A stretch of 64,000 nt of DNA from Lachnospiraceae bacterium (GCA_022793375.1 JAAWCS010000077.1:1-64000); one strand, 5' to 3'; counted from the first letter of the stretch, positions 49,381-59,077 are shown. The notes: generated by a model not told the origin, from the letters alone. Translations and numbers: made by a program.

Positions 49381-50798
49381 TCCTTACCTCGTTTCTGTCC
49401 CGTCTCAAGTTCCGTCCCCTCCGCGCAGATCTGCCCCAGCAGATAGTCCCGCGTATTGCGCTGCGGGTCCTCCAGCACCAGCTCCAGCAGGCGCGAAAGC
49501 TCCCGCCCCATCTGCGGCCCCGGCTTCATGCCTGCCGCGATCAAATCGCTGCCGCCGACGGCCAGCTGTTTCAGCGTCAGACACTCTTGCTGCGCCAATA
49601 TTTCTTCTGCCAGCGTCTCTGTCTGTGCCAGCAGCGGCAGGATTTTTTCCTTGGCATACTCGCTCTTGGCCATCGTATCCGCACGGCACACCTGCAAAAA
49701 ATCCGCGAACAAATCCGTCCCCATCTTACTCATAAGACGGCGCACGCTCTTTTTTCCCGGCACAAACCCGGTATCATGCCACCGCACCAGCGCCTTTACC
49801 CGCGCAGTCGTCTCGTTGTCATACTTCAGCCCTCTGAGAAAGCGCTCCGCCCAGGCCGCGCCCTGCGCCGCGTGCCCGTAAAAATGGCTGCATCCCGCTT
49901 CGTCCACCGTGCCTGTCCAGCCCTTTGCCACATCGTGTAAAAGCATGGTCAGCCGCAAAGCCAGCACCGCCGGCACTTCCTCCACGGCCCGCAGCGTATG
50001 CTCCCCTACCGTATAGCAGTGAAAGGGGTTATTCTGCGGTAAATCCATCAGCACATCGAACTCCGGCATCAGCACACGCGTGATCCCCGTCTCGTACAGC
50101 AGGCGGAAATACCCCGGATTTGCGGATACAAGCAGCTTGTTGAACTCTACCTGGATGCGTTCCCGGCTGATGCGCGCAAGCGACGGCGCCAGCTCCTCCA
50201 CGGCCCGCAGCGTATCCTCTTCAATCACAAAGCCCAGCTGGGCGCTGAAGCGCACCGCGCGCAGAATCCGTAGCGCATCCTCGCAAAACCGCTCCGAGGC
50301 CTCTCCCACACAGCGGATCACGCCTTGTTTCAGATCGCCGATCCCGTCAAATGCGTCCACCAGGCCCTCCTCTTCATTGTAGGCCATCGCATTGATCGTA
50401 AAATCCCGCCGTTTCAAATCCTCTGTCAGGCTCCGCGTAAAAGCCACGCTCACCGGATGGCGGCCGTCCTCATACGCCCCGTCAAGCCGGTACGTCGTCA
50501 CCTCATAGCCTTCGCCGTCCTTTAGCACCGTCACCGTGCCATGCTGGATTCCCGTATCGATCGTCCGCCGGAACAGCCCCTTGACCTCCTCCGGCCGCGC
50601 CGAAGTCGTAATATCCCAGTCGCCCGGCTCACGCCCTAAAAGCGAGTCCCGCACACAGCCGCCCACGATGTAGGCTTCATGCCCGGCCTTCGAAAGCCGC
50701 CGCAAAATCTCCGCGGCTGCCGCCGGCATCTCAATCCGCACAGCCGCTTTCTCCGTCTTGTTATGGATTGTCCGAAAAATCTCTGTCTGCCGCTCCAT
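49377..50798 (-). CDS. cca: CCA tRNA nucleotidyltransferase (with HD domain)
   Basis: A 473-aa class II CCA-adding enzyme: head domain with VGGCVRDSLLGREPGDWDITTS (catalytic DxD), the RRDFTINAMAYN motif, RILRAVRFSAQL, then an HD domain (MLLHDVAKG, HGHAAQGA-type HFYGHAAQGA) and tail. It completes or repairs tRNA 3' ends. Its leader holds a 9-bp hairpin (CCGGCGCAT arms, 50833-50860) and a G8 run, outside any visible promoter. First gene of the cca-lgt-pth-mfd run. Confidence 0.93.
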   Translation of the reverse strand: MERQTEIFRTIHNKTEKAAVRIEMPAAAAEILRRLSKAGHEAYIVGGCVRDSLLGREPGDWDITTSARPEEVKGLFRRTIDTGIQHGTVTVLKDGEGYEVTTYRLDGAYEDGRHPVSVAFTRSLTEDLKRRDFTINAMAYNEEEGLVDAFDGIGDLKQGVIRCVGEASERFCEDALRILRAVRFSAQLGFVIEEDTLRAVEELAPSLARISRERIQVEFNKLLVSANPGYFRLLYETGITRVLMPEFDVLMDLPQNNPFHCYTVGEHTLRAVEEVPAVLALRLTMLLHDVAKGWTGTVDEAGCSHFYGHAAQGAAWAERFLRGLKYDNETTARVKALVRWHDTGFVPGKKSVRRLMSKMGTDLFADFLQVCRADTMAKSEYAKEKILPLLAQTETLAEEILAQQECLTLKQLAVGGSDLIAAGMKPGPQMGRELSRLLELVLEDPQRNTRDYLLGQICAEGTELETGQKRGKE

Positions 50799-51035
50799 GC
50801 GCTCTCCCTCCTTTCGCCCCGGTACGATTTTCCCGGCGCATTCTCCTTTTCATGCGCCGGCTCCCCCCCCTGCTGTTTTGCCGTCCGCGTATCTTTTCCC
50901 ATACGGCGGCTTCTTACGATTATATGCAAAGCAGACGTAAAAGGCAAGCCCTCCGCCATATTTTTCTTGTGCAAACCCTTGAATTTATTGTAACCGCTCT
51001 CTCAGGCCGGCAGCGCTCCGCCTTTGTTTTCAAAC

Positions 51036-51069
51036 GAAAAGAGGGCCGGCTTTTCGATGCCCGGCCCTC
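51036..51069 (-). terminator. Terminator of the peptidase cluster
   Basis: On the minus strand GAGGGCCGG pairs with CCGGCCCTC and is followed by TTTTCG, 17 bp past the prolyl oligopeptidase-like gene. Confidence 0.8.
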
Positions 51070-51085
51070 CCATATCGTTTTTCGT

Positions 51086-53056
51086 TTATTCCTTCATCAG
51101 CGCCGTTTCCAAAAACACCTGCATCTCGGCGATCGTCCGCCAGAACACCTCTCCTCTGCCCCGGTCGTGGCTGCCCTCCGCCAGCACCCGCAGAAGGATC
51201 GGGGAATCGCTCTGGTTGGCGGCCTGCATCCGGGCGGCAAATTTCTTGCCGTGGTAAGGCGGCACGTTGTTGTCCCGTTCGCCGGTCTGGACATAGACAG
51301 GCGGATAGCAGACCTCTTTTACATTGTGGTACGGGGAGTAGCTCAAAAGATACTCAAACATCTCCTCGCTCTCCCGCGGATTGCCGTACTCGGTCACATA
51401 CATCGGACCGCGGTCGTCCTCGGCAAAATGAATCATATCCGTATGCGGCACCGAATCAATCACACAGCCCCACAAATCGGGGCGCATCGTTACCAGGGCC
51501 GACATCAGAAGGCCGCCGTTGGAGCAGCCGCAGATACCGATGCGGCCGGCCGCGGTCCAGCCGTCAGCGATCAGCTGCTCGGCAATACCGATAAAGTCTT
51601 CAAAACAGTGGCGCTTCTCCCTGCGCATCCCGGCTTCGTGCCAGCGCGGGCCGTACTCATTTCCGCCGCGCAGGTTGCAGTGCACATAGATTCCGCCGCG
51701 CTCGACCCAGGCCGGTATCGAGGTCATGGTTACCATTTCCTGATACCATGGCGGCATACCGCCGTTGTAGCCGCCGTAGCCGTACATCAGGGCCGGCGCC
51801 CTGCCGTCGGCCTTTTCGTCTTTTCGGCGTACCAGATAGTAGGGAATCGGCGTACCGTCGCCCGCCGATGGCGCAAATCGCTGCTCTACAACGATCTGCG
51901 GATGCGTCTGCCCGCTGGTACGCAGCACCGCTTTTAACTCCCGCCCGTCAAAGGACAAAAGCTGCGGCGCGTCCACAAAGGACTCAAAGTGCAAAAACAC
52001 CTGTTCCCGGCCGCTTCCCACATAAGACAGGGCGCCCATATCGCTTGGAAGCGCCACCTCCGCCCCGCTTTCGATATCAATCAGGCGGCTGCTTACATCC
52101 TGCTTGGCAAAGGCATAGAGCCGGCCGCCGCAGGAGAAGCCCCCTTCGAGAATTCGCTCGCTCTCCGGCAGCAAGACGGTGCGCTCCCCGGACGCATCGA
52201 TCGCAATCACCGCCCCGTTCGCCGCTTCCGACAGCGTGATAAAGCAATGCCGGCCGTCTATGGTATCAATATACTCCCATTCCACATCCGTCTCTGTGAG
52301 CGTCTGGACCTGTCCGCTTTCCGTATCGATCGCCACCCATTTGGCCAGGCAGTAGTCCTTGCAGATCTTCGCTGTCACGAAGGAGCCGTCCTCCGAATCC
52401 GACACCATGCCGAAAATCGCGTAGGCCGGCTCCCGGTAGACCAGAGTCGTCTCCCGGCTTGCCGGATGAAAACGGTATACGCTGGTGACGCTCTCCTGCG
52501 TCTTTGCGTTATCCTCGGTCGAAGAATAGTACAGGCAGCCGTCCTTTTTCGACCAGCAGTAGCTGAAAATTCCGTCCATGCGGCCAAGAATCTCCCATGT
52601 TTCATTGTGGCAGACCGCCACCGACGGACGCGCCGCGCCGAATTTCTGGCACTGGATACAGAGCACTGCTTCGTCGGCCGGGTTGGGGGTTACCGCGAAT
52701 ACGTCGTAGCCCTCAAGCGCAGGGATCTTCGGAAAATCGGCCACCGGCTTTAAGTCGGCATCCACGATACGGATAAAGGGCTTGCCCTCGCGGCGCTCGG
52801 TGGCCAGATAGCCGTCCCCGAAGCGCACCAGCGAATAAAAGAGTTCGGGCAGCTTCTCCTCCTTCAGCCGCGCAATCTTCGCCTGCAGACGGTCCGCGTC
52901 AAACCAGGCGTCGGTAAACGCATTTTCCCGGGCCACAAAATCCAGCACCTGCGGATCGCCGGCCTGTTTCAGCCAGGCATACGGATCGGGCAGCTTTGTG
53001 CCGAACCACTCTTCTGTTACATCAACCGTTTTACAGGCCGGATACTCATATTTCAT
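51086..53056 (-). CDS. Prolyl oligopeptidase-like S9A peptidase
   Basis: A 656-aa cytoplasmic serine peptidase: beta-propeller (about 70-390) and C-terminal alpha/beta hydrolase domain with Ser in GICGCSNGGLLMSAL, Asp in VQTGERDNNVPPYH and His in AEGSHDRGRGE. N-terminal KLPDPYAWL matches prolyl oligopeptidase (DPYxWLE). Such enzymes cut short proline-containing peptides. Start at MKYEYPACK (GGGAGG upstream). Third of three peptidase genes in a row, next to the Opp transporter. Confidence 0.9.
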   Translation of the reverse strand: MKYEYPACKTVDVTEEWFGTKLPDPYAWLKQAGDPQVLDFVARENAFTDAWFDADRLQAKIARLKEEKLPELFYSLVRFGDGYLATERREGKPFIRIVDADLKPVADFPKIPALEGYDVFAVTPNPADEAVLCIQCQKFGAARPSVAVCHNETWEILGRMDGIFSYCWSKKDGCLYYSSTEDNAKTQESVTSVYRFHPASRETTLVYREPAYAIFGMVSDSEDGSFVTAKICKDYCLAKWVAIDTESGQVQTLTETDVEWEYIDTIDGRHCFITLSEAANGAVIAIDASGERTVLLPESERILEGGFSCGGRLYAFAKQDVSSRLIDIESGAEVALPSDMGALSYVGSGREQVFLHFESFVDAPQLLSFDGRELKAVLRTSGQTHPQIVVEQRFAPSAGDGTPIPYYLVRRKDEKADGRAPALMYGYGGYNGGMPPWYQEMVTMTSIPAWVERGGIYVHCNLRGGNEYGPRWHEAGMRREKRHCFEDFIGIAEQLIADGWTAAGRIGICGCSNGGLLMSALVTMRPDLWGCVIDSVPHTDMIHFAEDDRGPMYVTEYGNPRESEEMFEYLLSYSPYHNVKEVCYPPVYVQTGERDNNVPPYHGKKFAARMQAANQSDSPILLRVLAEGSHDRGRGEVFWRTIAEMQVFLETALMKE

Positions 53057-53110
53057 CGGATACCTCCCATTCTGGTCTGGCCGTGTACCCCGCACACGGC
53101 GCATATAGAT

Positions 53111-54904
53111 TTACATTAAGTGTTCCTTCAAAAACTGCGCCGCCTGCGGGTAACAGTCCAGCTTGTTTTTCAGCTTGCTTAAACCATGTCCCTCGTCCTC
53201 GTAGCGCAGATACTTCACCGGCACGCCGCGCTTTTCAAGGCTTTCAACGATCTGGTCGGCCTCGCTGACCGGCACGCGGGGGTCATTCGCCCCATGGATG
53301 ACCATCAGCGGCGCGACAATCCGATCGACCTTGTGGATCGGAGAAACCCGTCTTAGTACCTCCCGGTGCTCAGCCAGGCTTCCGTACTCGGATTCCCGGT
53401 GCGCGCGGCGGTACTCGGCCGTATTTTCAAGGAAAGTTTCCAGGTCGGACATGCCGACCGTGTCGATGGCAGCCGCCCACAAGTCGGGATAATTCGTGAT
53501 GCTGGCCAGCGTCATATAGCCGCCGTAGCTTGCGCCCATGACGGCAATCCGCCCGGGCGCGGCAATGCCGGCATCGATCAGGTGCTCTACCAGACAGGCC
53601 ACGTCGTGTACGCTGTCCAGGCGCTTTTCCACATCGTCCAGGTGATGGTATTTCTTGCCATAGCCGACGCTGCCGCGGATATTCGGGGCGACCACGGAAA
53701 AGCCCTGGCCTACCAGATACTGGATCAGCGGCGAATACATCGGAAACTCCTGCCCCTCCGGGCCGCCGTGGATTTCCAGCACCACCGGGCCGGGCCCCGG
53801 TTCCTTACCCGGCGCGCGGTAAAGCCAGTAGGGCACCCGCAAACCGTCAAAGGAATGGAATTCGCCCAGTTCCGGTTCCGCCATCTCCTCGGGCGCAATG
53901 CCCGAAACGGCGCTGTCCGTCACCGCATACAGGCTGTCCGCCTCCAAATCGAGCACCCAAAGCCCCGTGGGCCGGCGGCCGCTGGAAAAGGAGAAAAGAA
54001 GCTTATGCCCCACGGGCGACCACTCCATGCCCGCATAGGTATAGATAAAGCCCTTGGGCGGCCGCGGCGTCTCCAAAAAGCCGCCGCTCTTCGTGTCGAG
54101 GATTTTCAGTTCCCCGTAGCCGTCATTGTTTACAACCAGCGCCAAATAGCGGTCGTCGCGACTTAATGCCAGCGCGCTTACGTCCCAGCCGGTACGATAT
54201 ACGTCCCGCAGGCTGCCCTTTGCCACATCGTAATATGAAATATGAAGGAACTCATCCTCTTCGTCGTTGGTCACGTAAAAGCCGCTGCTGTCCGATTTCC
54301 AGGCCGTGGACTCGTACTGGGCGTAGCCGCCCTGCGGATTGAGGTCGCGGGTCTCGCCGGTCTCCATATTTACAATGTACATGCGGTTGTCCGACATGCC
54401 CTTTAATTTATTGTACAGCATGTATCTGCCGTCCGGGGACACGCTGGCCGGCAGGTTGTAGTTGTCGTGGTTTTCCAGCACAATCTTCGTCTCGCCACTC
54501 TCAATATCCATCCGGCAGATATCAAAGCTGGCCTTGCTGCGCTGGTTGCAGGCATAATACAGGGTGGAAACCGTGCGGTCCGTGCCGCCCATATAAAAAC
54601 GGGAGCTCCCGTCCCTGGTCAAATCCACTGCCTCCTGCGCCCCTTTTCGCAGCAAATAAATCTGCTCCTGCTCGTTGCCGCCCAAATCCGTGGTAAAAAT
54701 CAGATCTTCATGGTTGCCGGCCGCGCAAAGCCGCCAGATGCGCTCCGTATAAAACGTCAGCTGCTGCGGCTTTTTATCGCTCAGCGACAGTTTCCAGACC
54801 TGCGTCACCCCGCTTTGGTCGCTGAGATACGCAATCTCGTCCTCGCCGATCCAGACACCGCTTCGGTTCTCGACGACGGTAAAGTAATGTTTCAGTTCTG
54901 CCAT
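53111..54904 (-). CDS. S9 family (DPP/acylaminoacyl-type) peptidase
   Basis: A 597-aa S9 peptidase with a WD40-like propeller (YMLYNKLKGMSDNRMYIVN and similar blades) and a hydrolase domain: LEIHGGPEGQEFPMYSP oxyanion region, Ser in VMGASYGGYMTLAS, Asp in GANDPRVPVSE and His in EDEGHGLSK. No signal peptide is seen. Start at MAELKHYF (AAAGGA upstream). It lies 54 bp upstream of the prolyl oligopeptidase gene and 62 bp after the M14 gene, probably one transcript for intracellular peptide degradation. Confidence 0.9.
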   Translation of the reverse strand: MAELKHYFTVVENRSGVWIGEDEIAYLSDQSGVTQVWKLSLSDKKPQQLTFYTERIWRLCAAGNHEDLIFTTDLGGNEQEQIYLLRKGAQEAVDLTRDGSSRFYMGGTDRTVSTLYYACNQRSKASFDICRMDIESGETKIVLENHDNYNLPASVSPDGRYMLYNKLKGMSDNRMYIVNMETGETRDLNPQGGYAQYESTAWKSDSSGFYVTNDEEDEFLHISYYDVAKGSLRDVYRTGWDVSALALSRDDRYLALVVNNDGYGELKILDTKSGGFLETPRPPKGFIYTYAGMEWSPVGHKLLFSFSSGRRPTGLWVLDLEADSLYAVTDSAVSGIAPEEMAEPELGEFHSFDGLRVPYWLYRAPGKEPGPGPVVLEIHGGPEGQEFPMYSPLIQYLVGQGFSVVAPNIRGSVGYGKKYHHLDDVEKRLDSVHDVACLVEHLIDAGIAAPGRIAVMGASYGGYMTLASITNYPDLWAAAIDTVGMSDLETFLENTAEYRRAHRESEYGSLAEHREVLRRVSPIHKVDRIVAPLMVIHGANDPRVPVSEADQIVESLEKRGVPVKYLRYEDEGHGLSKLKNKLDCYPQAAQFLKEHLM

Positions 54905-54966
54905 TTTATTTTCCTTTCGTTTCCCGGCTTTCATGCCCTGCGGCGCGCCGCACCGGGCGTGAGCCT

Positions 54967-56340
54967 TTATTTTTCAGGGTTCAGATAATCGGCCACGATC
55001 ATGCCGCTTTCCAGCTGGATACTCACAAGTTTCTTGATCGGTGTCACCTCGTAGTGGATGTCGCGCTCCACCGTCTCGCCGCGGGCTGCGAATTCCTTTT
55101 CGCAGGCGTCATGCACCTTTGCCAGCAGCGCCTTGTCCTCGTCCGTGTGCTCTTTTTCCAATTCATGCTCGCAGGCACGGATCGTCAGCGTCCACATAAA
55201 AAGACCGAAAAACTTAGGTAGTTCCAAATTATCAAACGCTTCCGATTCCTTGCAGGGACCGGCGTAATCCTCGCTGGACTCCACAAAAGCCTTCTCCGTC
55301 TCATAGCTTTGCTGCGCATGCTTTAAGGACAGCTCGACCATCTTGGCAAACGGATTGTCCCCGGAAATCAAATGCTTCACCTGGCTGTAATACGTCTCGA
55401 CCGTCCGCTCGTTCTCATGATAATAATCCAGCTTTTTGAGCGCGGCCTCCCGGCGCGTAAACGGCATCTGCTTGTCGCTCTGGATGCGTTCCTCATAAAA
55501 ATAAGGAAGTTCGGTCACCAGCGTCACCGTATCGTATTTGGCCGCGTAGCCGCCGCTGCTGCCGCCGGCGCTCATCAGCGTTTCCGGGGGCGCGTCCGCA
55601 AATTTCTCATAGTAATCGTAGGTGTCCTCCTGGCCGATCAGCGGGAAAATCGCCGGCGCATACGGTGTAATATAATTGACCTCCGGCTCTCCTAAGTGCA
55701 GCGGGATATTCTGCTTTTTGCTGGCGGCATAGAGCTTCTCCCAGATCGGCGACAGGTCCTTTGTCAGATACCAGTATGTCCCGCCGAAGCCGGAATTGTG
55801 CAGCGAATACATAAAGACCGGCTTTGCCTCGTCGATGATCTTCATCAGCACCTGCGTCTCAGGAATCGGCTTGTCAAAGGTATACTTTTTGTACGACAGC
55901 GGGAACGTCCACTCGGCCTGTTCATAGCCGGCCGGCCGAAAATAATTCCGCGCGTAATTCGTCAGCGTGAACGGTCCCTTGAACCATTTCTCATTCAGCT
56001 GTGTGCCGTCCACGTCAATGCTCTTGATGATGTACCAGGTGTAGCCCAGGCTTTCCCTGAGCGCATCGTCCTCCACAATCGCCCGTGTAAAGTACTCCAG
56101 CATCATCGCGCCCATCGGCTCGTTGGGATGCGGGCAGCCGAACATAAAGGCATTCTTCTTGCCGCCGGCAATTTTCAGGCAGTAAATCGGACGGCCCTTC
56201 CGCGAGCGGCCCGCTTCGGTGACCTGCACTTTGTCGGGGTATTCGGCCTGCAGTTTTAGGGTGCTGGCGTCCATTTCGTCTACGGTGAGGAATTCTTGGT
56301 AGTCGGGGATGTTTTTGATCAGGTTGGTAAAGTCGCGCAT
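54967..56340 (-). CDS. M14 family zinc carboxypeptidase
   Basis: A 457-aa metallocarboxypeptidase of the M14 group. Seen: zinc ligands in GCPHPNEPMGAMM (HxxE) and the third His in FMYSLHNSGFGGTYW; a helical C-terminal extension follows. No signal peptide is present, so it is probably cytoplasmic. I start at MRDFTNLIKN (AAGGAG upstream). The track's 100-residue extension reads through a 149-bp structured repeat and is not coding. First gene of the three-peptidase run. Confidence 0.85.
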   Translation of the reverse strand: MRDFTNLIKNIPDYQEFLTVDEMDASTLKLQAEYPDKVQVTEAGRSRKGRPIYCLKIAGGKKNAFMFGCPHPNEPMGAMMLEYFTRAIVEDDALRESLGYTWYIIKSIDVDGTQLNEKWFKGPFTLTNYARNYFRPAGYEQAEWTFPLSYKKYTFDKPIPETQVLMKIIDEAKPVFMYSLHNSGFGGTYWYLTKDLSPIWEKLYAASKKQNIPLHLGEPEVNYITPYAPAIFPLIGQEDTYDYYEKFADAPPETLMSAGGSSGGYAAKYDTVTLVTELPYFYEERIQSDKQMPFTRREAALKKLDYYHENERTVETYYSQVKHLISGDNPFAKMVELSLKHAQQSYETEKAFVESSEDYAGPCKESEAFDNLELPKFFGLFMWTLTIRACEHELEKEHTDEDKALLAKVHDACEKEFAARGETVERDIHYEVTPIKKLVSIQLESGMIVADYLNPEK

Positions 56341-56484
56341 GGTTCTTCTTTTTCTCCTTTTGGGGTGGTTTATGCACTGGTGCGGTGGTTGCTTCTTGTT
56401 ATTAGGGATGGGGTTATAAGGGGCAGGTTGTTTCGGGAGGGGGCGGCGGGTTGCGGGGTGGGATGGGACGGGGAGGGGCGGGAC

Positions 56485-56633
56485 GCCGTGCGCCCTGGGC
56501 AGGTCCTGTCCGGGCGCGCTCTCGCTCCGTGGCGGACGCAGCGGTGCTAAGTTCGCACTTCGCCTGCGGCTCGCGCTCACTAAGTACCGGCGTCCGCCAA
56601 GGGCCCGGTCACGACCTGCCCAGGGCTCACGGC
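56485..56633 (+). repeat. 149-bp structured repeat element, copy 1
   Basis: Flanking arms 56485-56505 and 56613-56633 pair over 21 bp with one mismatch. Inside are CCGGGC/GCCCGG, TGGCGGACGC/GCGTCCGCCA, CGGT/ACCG and AGT/ACT stems around a GC-rich apex (TTCGCCTGCGGCTCGCGC). An inverted copy of the same length lies at 56915. It sits 145 bp before the M14 start and is followed by another 9-bp hairpin (CGGCTGTTA arms). The 56634-56914 stretch between the copies shows no gene. Confidence 0.85.
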
Positions 56634-56914
56634 TGTTACGCTCCACGTTCCCATAACAGCCGGCAACGGCAGGCGGCCATGAAAGGTTGATGCTTCAAGG
56701 CTGTTTATTATAACTGTATAGCACTTCAAACAGTTTTTTGGACGTAGGCTGCGGGTTGCAAGCTGTGGAATTATAGACTACGGCTATAGGGTCATAAAAC
56801 ACCGGCCGCAGGCCCCGATTCAGGAATGAGGAGCAAAGAAAGAACTCTGTGCAATCCTTCCCTCTCGGGGCACCCTAAATTGGGCGGCAATGCGGTAGAA
56901 GCGGGACGGCGACA

Positions 56915-57063
56915 GCCCGGCGCCCTGGTGCGGTCATGACCGGGCCCTTTCCAAACGCCGGCCCTTGGTGAGCGCGAGCCGCAGGCGAAGTGCGAACCTA
57001 GTGCCGCTGCGTTTGGAACGGAGCGAGAGCGCGCCCGGACAGGACCGCACCAGGGCGCCGGGC
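56915..57063 (-). repeat. 149-bp structured repeat element, copy 2 (inverted)
   Basis: Reading the minus strand, the layout is the same as copy 1. The outer 21-bp arms are perfect here, the inner stem is TTCCAAACGC/GCGTTTGGAA instead of TGGCGGACGC/GCGTCCGCCA, and CGGC/GCCG and GGT/ACC replace CGGT/ACCG and AGT/ACT. The unpaired or shared parts (CTGTCCGGGCGCGCTCTCGC and the apex) are identical. It ends 17 bp from the oppF stop, so it may also cap the opp transcript. Confidence 0.85.
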
Positions 57064-57079
57064 GTTCCCCCTCCCCCTC

Positions 57080-58102
57080 CTACCGCATCCCCCCACACCT
57101 ACGGCAAGCCACGAAATGCCCTCCTCCCACATCCGTCAGCTCCGGATACGTTTCGTTACATCCCTTCTCCGCGCAGTAACACCGCGGCGCGAAATAGCAC
57201 CCCGGCCCATTGTCGATCGGCGTCGGCGGTTCACCTTCGATGGCGATCGCCTCCTGCTTTTCCAGCGGATTCAGGGAGGCGCAGTTGGAGATCAGCACCT
57301 TAGTATAGGGATGCTGCGGATTGTGAAGCACCTCGTCGGTGGGCCCCATTTCCACAATGCGGCCAAGATACATAACCGCTACTTTATCGGAAATATAGCG
57401 GGTTGTGGCAATGTCATGGCTGATAAATACCAGGGCCGTGTTTTTCTGCTTTACAAGATTCTCCAGCATATTGATGATATCGGCCCGGATCGAGACGTCG
57501 AGCATCGAAACCGGCTCGTCGGCCACCATGAAGGTGGGGTTTAAAAGCATTGACCGCAGAATCGCGATCCGCTGCAGCTGGCCGCCGGACAGTTCGTGCG
57601 GGAAACGGTCTACATAGTCGATCGCCGGCGTCAGGCCGCTCTTCTCAAGAACCTCCAGCACCATCTGCATGCGCTCTTCCTCCGATGCGCCGATGCCGTG
57701 CAGCTTCATCGGATCCATGAGGATCTTTTTCAGCCGGTAGCGGGGGTCGAAGGTGTCAAAGGGATTCTGGAAAATCATCTGGCAGTTGCGCCTGAATTTC
57801 AGCGGGTCCTTTTTTAAGAGTTCCTGGCTCGACTCGCCAAAAAGGCGGATATCGCCGCCCGTAGGGGGCTCTAAGTGAATCAGCAGGCGGCCCAGCGTGG
57901 ACTTGCCGCAGCCCGATTCTCCGATCACGCCCAGCGTTTCGCCGCGTTTCAGCCGAAAGCTGACGCCGTCCACGGCCTTGATCTGCTGGCGGCGCTGTAC
58001 CTTGCCGTCCTTCTTCTGTACTTTTTTCTGGACATACCATTTTTTGACTTGCTCTACTTCGATTACGTATTGCGAATTTTCAGGCGCGCTCATTTCCTTC
58101 AC
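57080..58102 (-). CDS. oppF: Oligopeptide ABC transporter ATP-binding protein (OppF type)
   Basis: A 340-aa ATPase: Walker A GESGCGKST, Q-loop IFQNPFDTFDPR, signature LSGGQLQRIAIL, Walker B FMVADEPVSMLD, switch His FISHDI. The OppF/DppF C-terminal extension with cysteines (CYFAPRCYCAEKGC, then HFVACRRCGG) suggests the Fe-S or metal-type cluster seen in this family. It overlaps oppD by 23 bp and is last in the operon. Confidence 0.92.
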   Translation of the reverse strand: MKEMSAPENSQYVIEVEQVKKWYVQKKVQKKDGKVQRRQQIKAVDGVSFRLKRGETLGVIGESGCGKSTLGRLLIHLEPPTGGDIRLFGESSQELLKKDPLKFRRNCQMIFQNPFDTFDPRYRLKKILMDPMKLHGIGASEEERMQMVLEVLEKSGLTPAIDYVDRFPHELSGGQLQRIAILRSMLLNPTFMVADEPVSMLDVSIRADIINMLENLVKQKNTALVFISHDIATTRYISDKVAVMYLGRIVEMGPTDEVLHNPQHPYTKVLISNCASLNPLEKQEAIAIEGEPPTPIDNGPGCYFAPRCYCAEKGCNETYPELTDVGGGHFVACRRCGGMR

Positions 58103-59063
58103 CTCCTACCAGATGGCAGGCTACCTGCCAGTTTTGTGTTTCGTCGCCCACGGACTGCAGCTGCGGCAGCTGTGTCCGGCATTTGTCCGTCGCATAGGGA
58201 CAGCGGGGGGCAAATACGCATCCTGTGGGCTTTACCGAGAGATCGGGCAGCGAACCGGGAATGCCCCGCAAGTCGGTTTTTTCCCCATGGAAGGAGGGGA
58301 AGGATTTTAAAAGCCCCTGGGTGTAGGGGTGCCTGGGGTTTACCAGCACGTCCACGACACGGCCTTTTTCCATGATGCGGCCGGCATACATGACCACGAC
58401 TTTGTTGCAGGTCGAGGATACGACCGATACGTCGTGCGTAATCATCAGCCGGGTTAGGTGCAGCTGTTCTTGCAGCTGGAGGATTTCCCGCAGAATCTGG
58501 CTCTGCGTTACCACGTCAAGCGCTGTCGTGGCCTCGTCCATGACCAGCAGGCTGGGGTTCATAATCAGGCTCAGGGCAATGGAGATGCGCTGCATCATGC
58601 CGCCGGACAGTTCGTGCGGGTAGAGCTCGTAGACGCGGTCGGACAGATTTACCACGCGGAACAGCTCATAGATGCGCTCGCGGATTTCCTTCTTGGGCGT
58701 CCCCGGCTTATGGATCAGGTATACGTCCTCCATCTGCTTGCCGATCTTGTGAACCGGGCTCAGGGCGTTCATCGATTTCTGGAACACGACCGCGATTTTG
58801 TTCCAGCGGACCTTGGAGAGTTCCTCGGGCGGCATCTGCATCAGGTCGTTTCCTTCAAAAAGGGCTTCGCCGGTTGTCTCGGCCGTCTTTGGCAAAAGGC
58901 GCAAAATCCCCATCGCCAGCGTGGATTTGCCGGACCCGGACTCGCCGACAATGCCGATGGCGTCCTGCGGCTCCAGTTCCAGGCAGGCGTCCTGGACCGC
59001 ATAGACTTCTTTTTCCTTCATCTTATAGGTAACATTAAAGTTTTTAATCTCTAATAATGCCAT
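58080..59063 (-). CDS. oppD: Oligopeptide ABC transporter ATP-binding protein (OppD type)
   Basis: A 327-aa ATPase: Walker A GESGSGKST, Q-loop VFQKSMNALSPVHKIG, signature LSGGMMQRISIALSL, Walker B LLVMDEATTALD, switch His MITHDV, and the C-terminal GCVFAPRCPYATDKC motif of the Opp/Dpp class. AGGAAGAA precedes the ATG; 14 bp separate it from oppC. Confidence 0.92.
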   Translation of the reverse strand: MALLEIKNFNVTYKMKEKEVYAVQDACLELEPQDAIGIVGESGSGKSTLAMGILRLLPKTAETTGEALFEGNDLMQMPPEELSKVRWNKIAVVFQKSMNALSPVHKIGKQMEDVYLIHKPGTPKKEIRERIYELFRVVNLSDRVYELYPHELSGGMMQRISIALSLIMNPSLLVMDEATTALDVVTQSQILREILQLQEQLHLTRLMITHDVSVVSSTCNKVVVMYAGRIMEKGRVVDVLVNPRHPYTQGLLKSFPSFHGEKTDLRGIPGSLPDLSVKPTGCVFAPRCPYATDKCRTQLPQLQSVGDETQNWQVACHLVGGEGNERA

Positions 59064-59077
59064 TCGTTCTTCCTCCC

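Noticed and set aside
50863-50870. C8/G8 run upstream of cca as a second phase-variation tract
   Set aside because: It is shorter than the G10 run and no -35/-10 pair brackets it, so no switching mechanism is evident.
54967-56646. Extended 559-aa M14 ORF starting inside the structured repeat
   Set aside because: The extra residues come from translating the 149-bp element; the real start at 56340 has a good ribosome site and fits the family.
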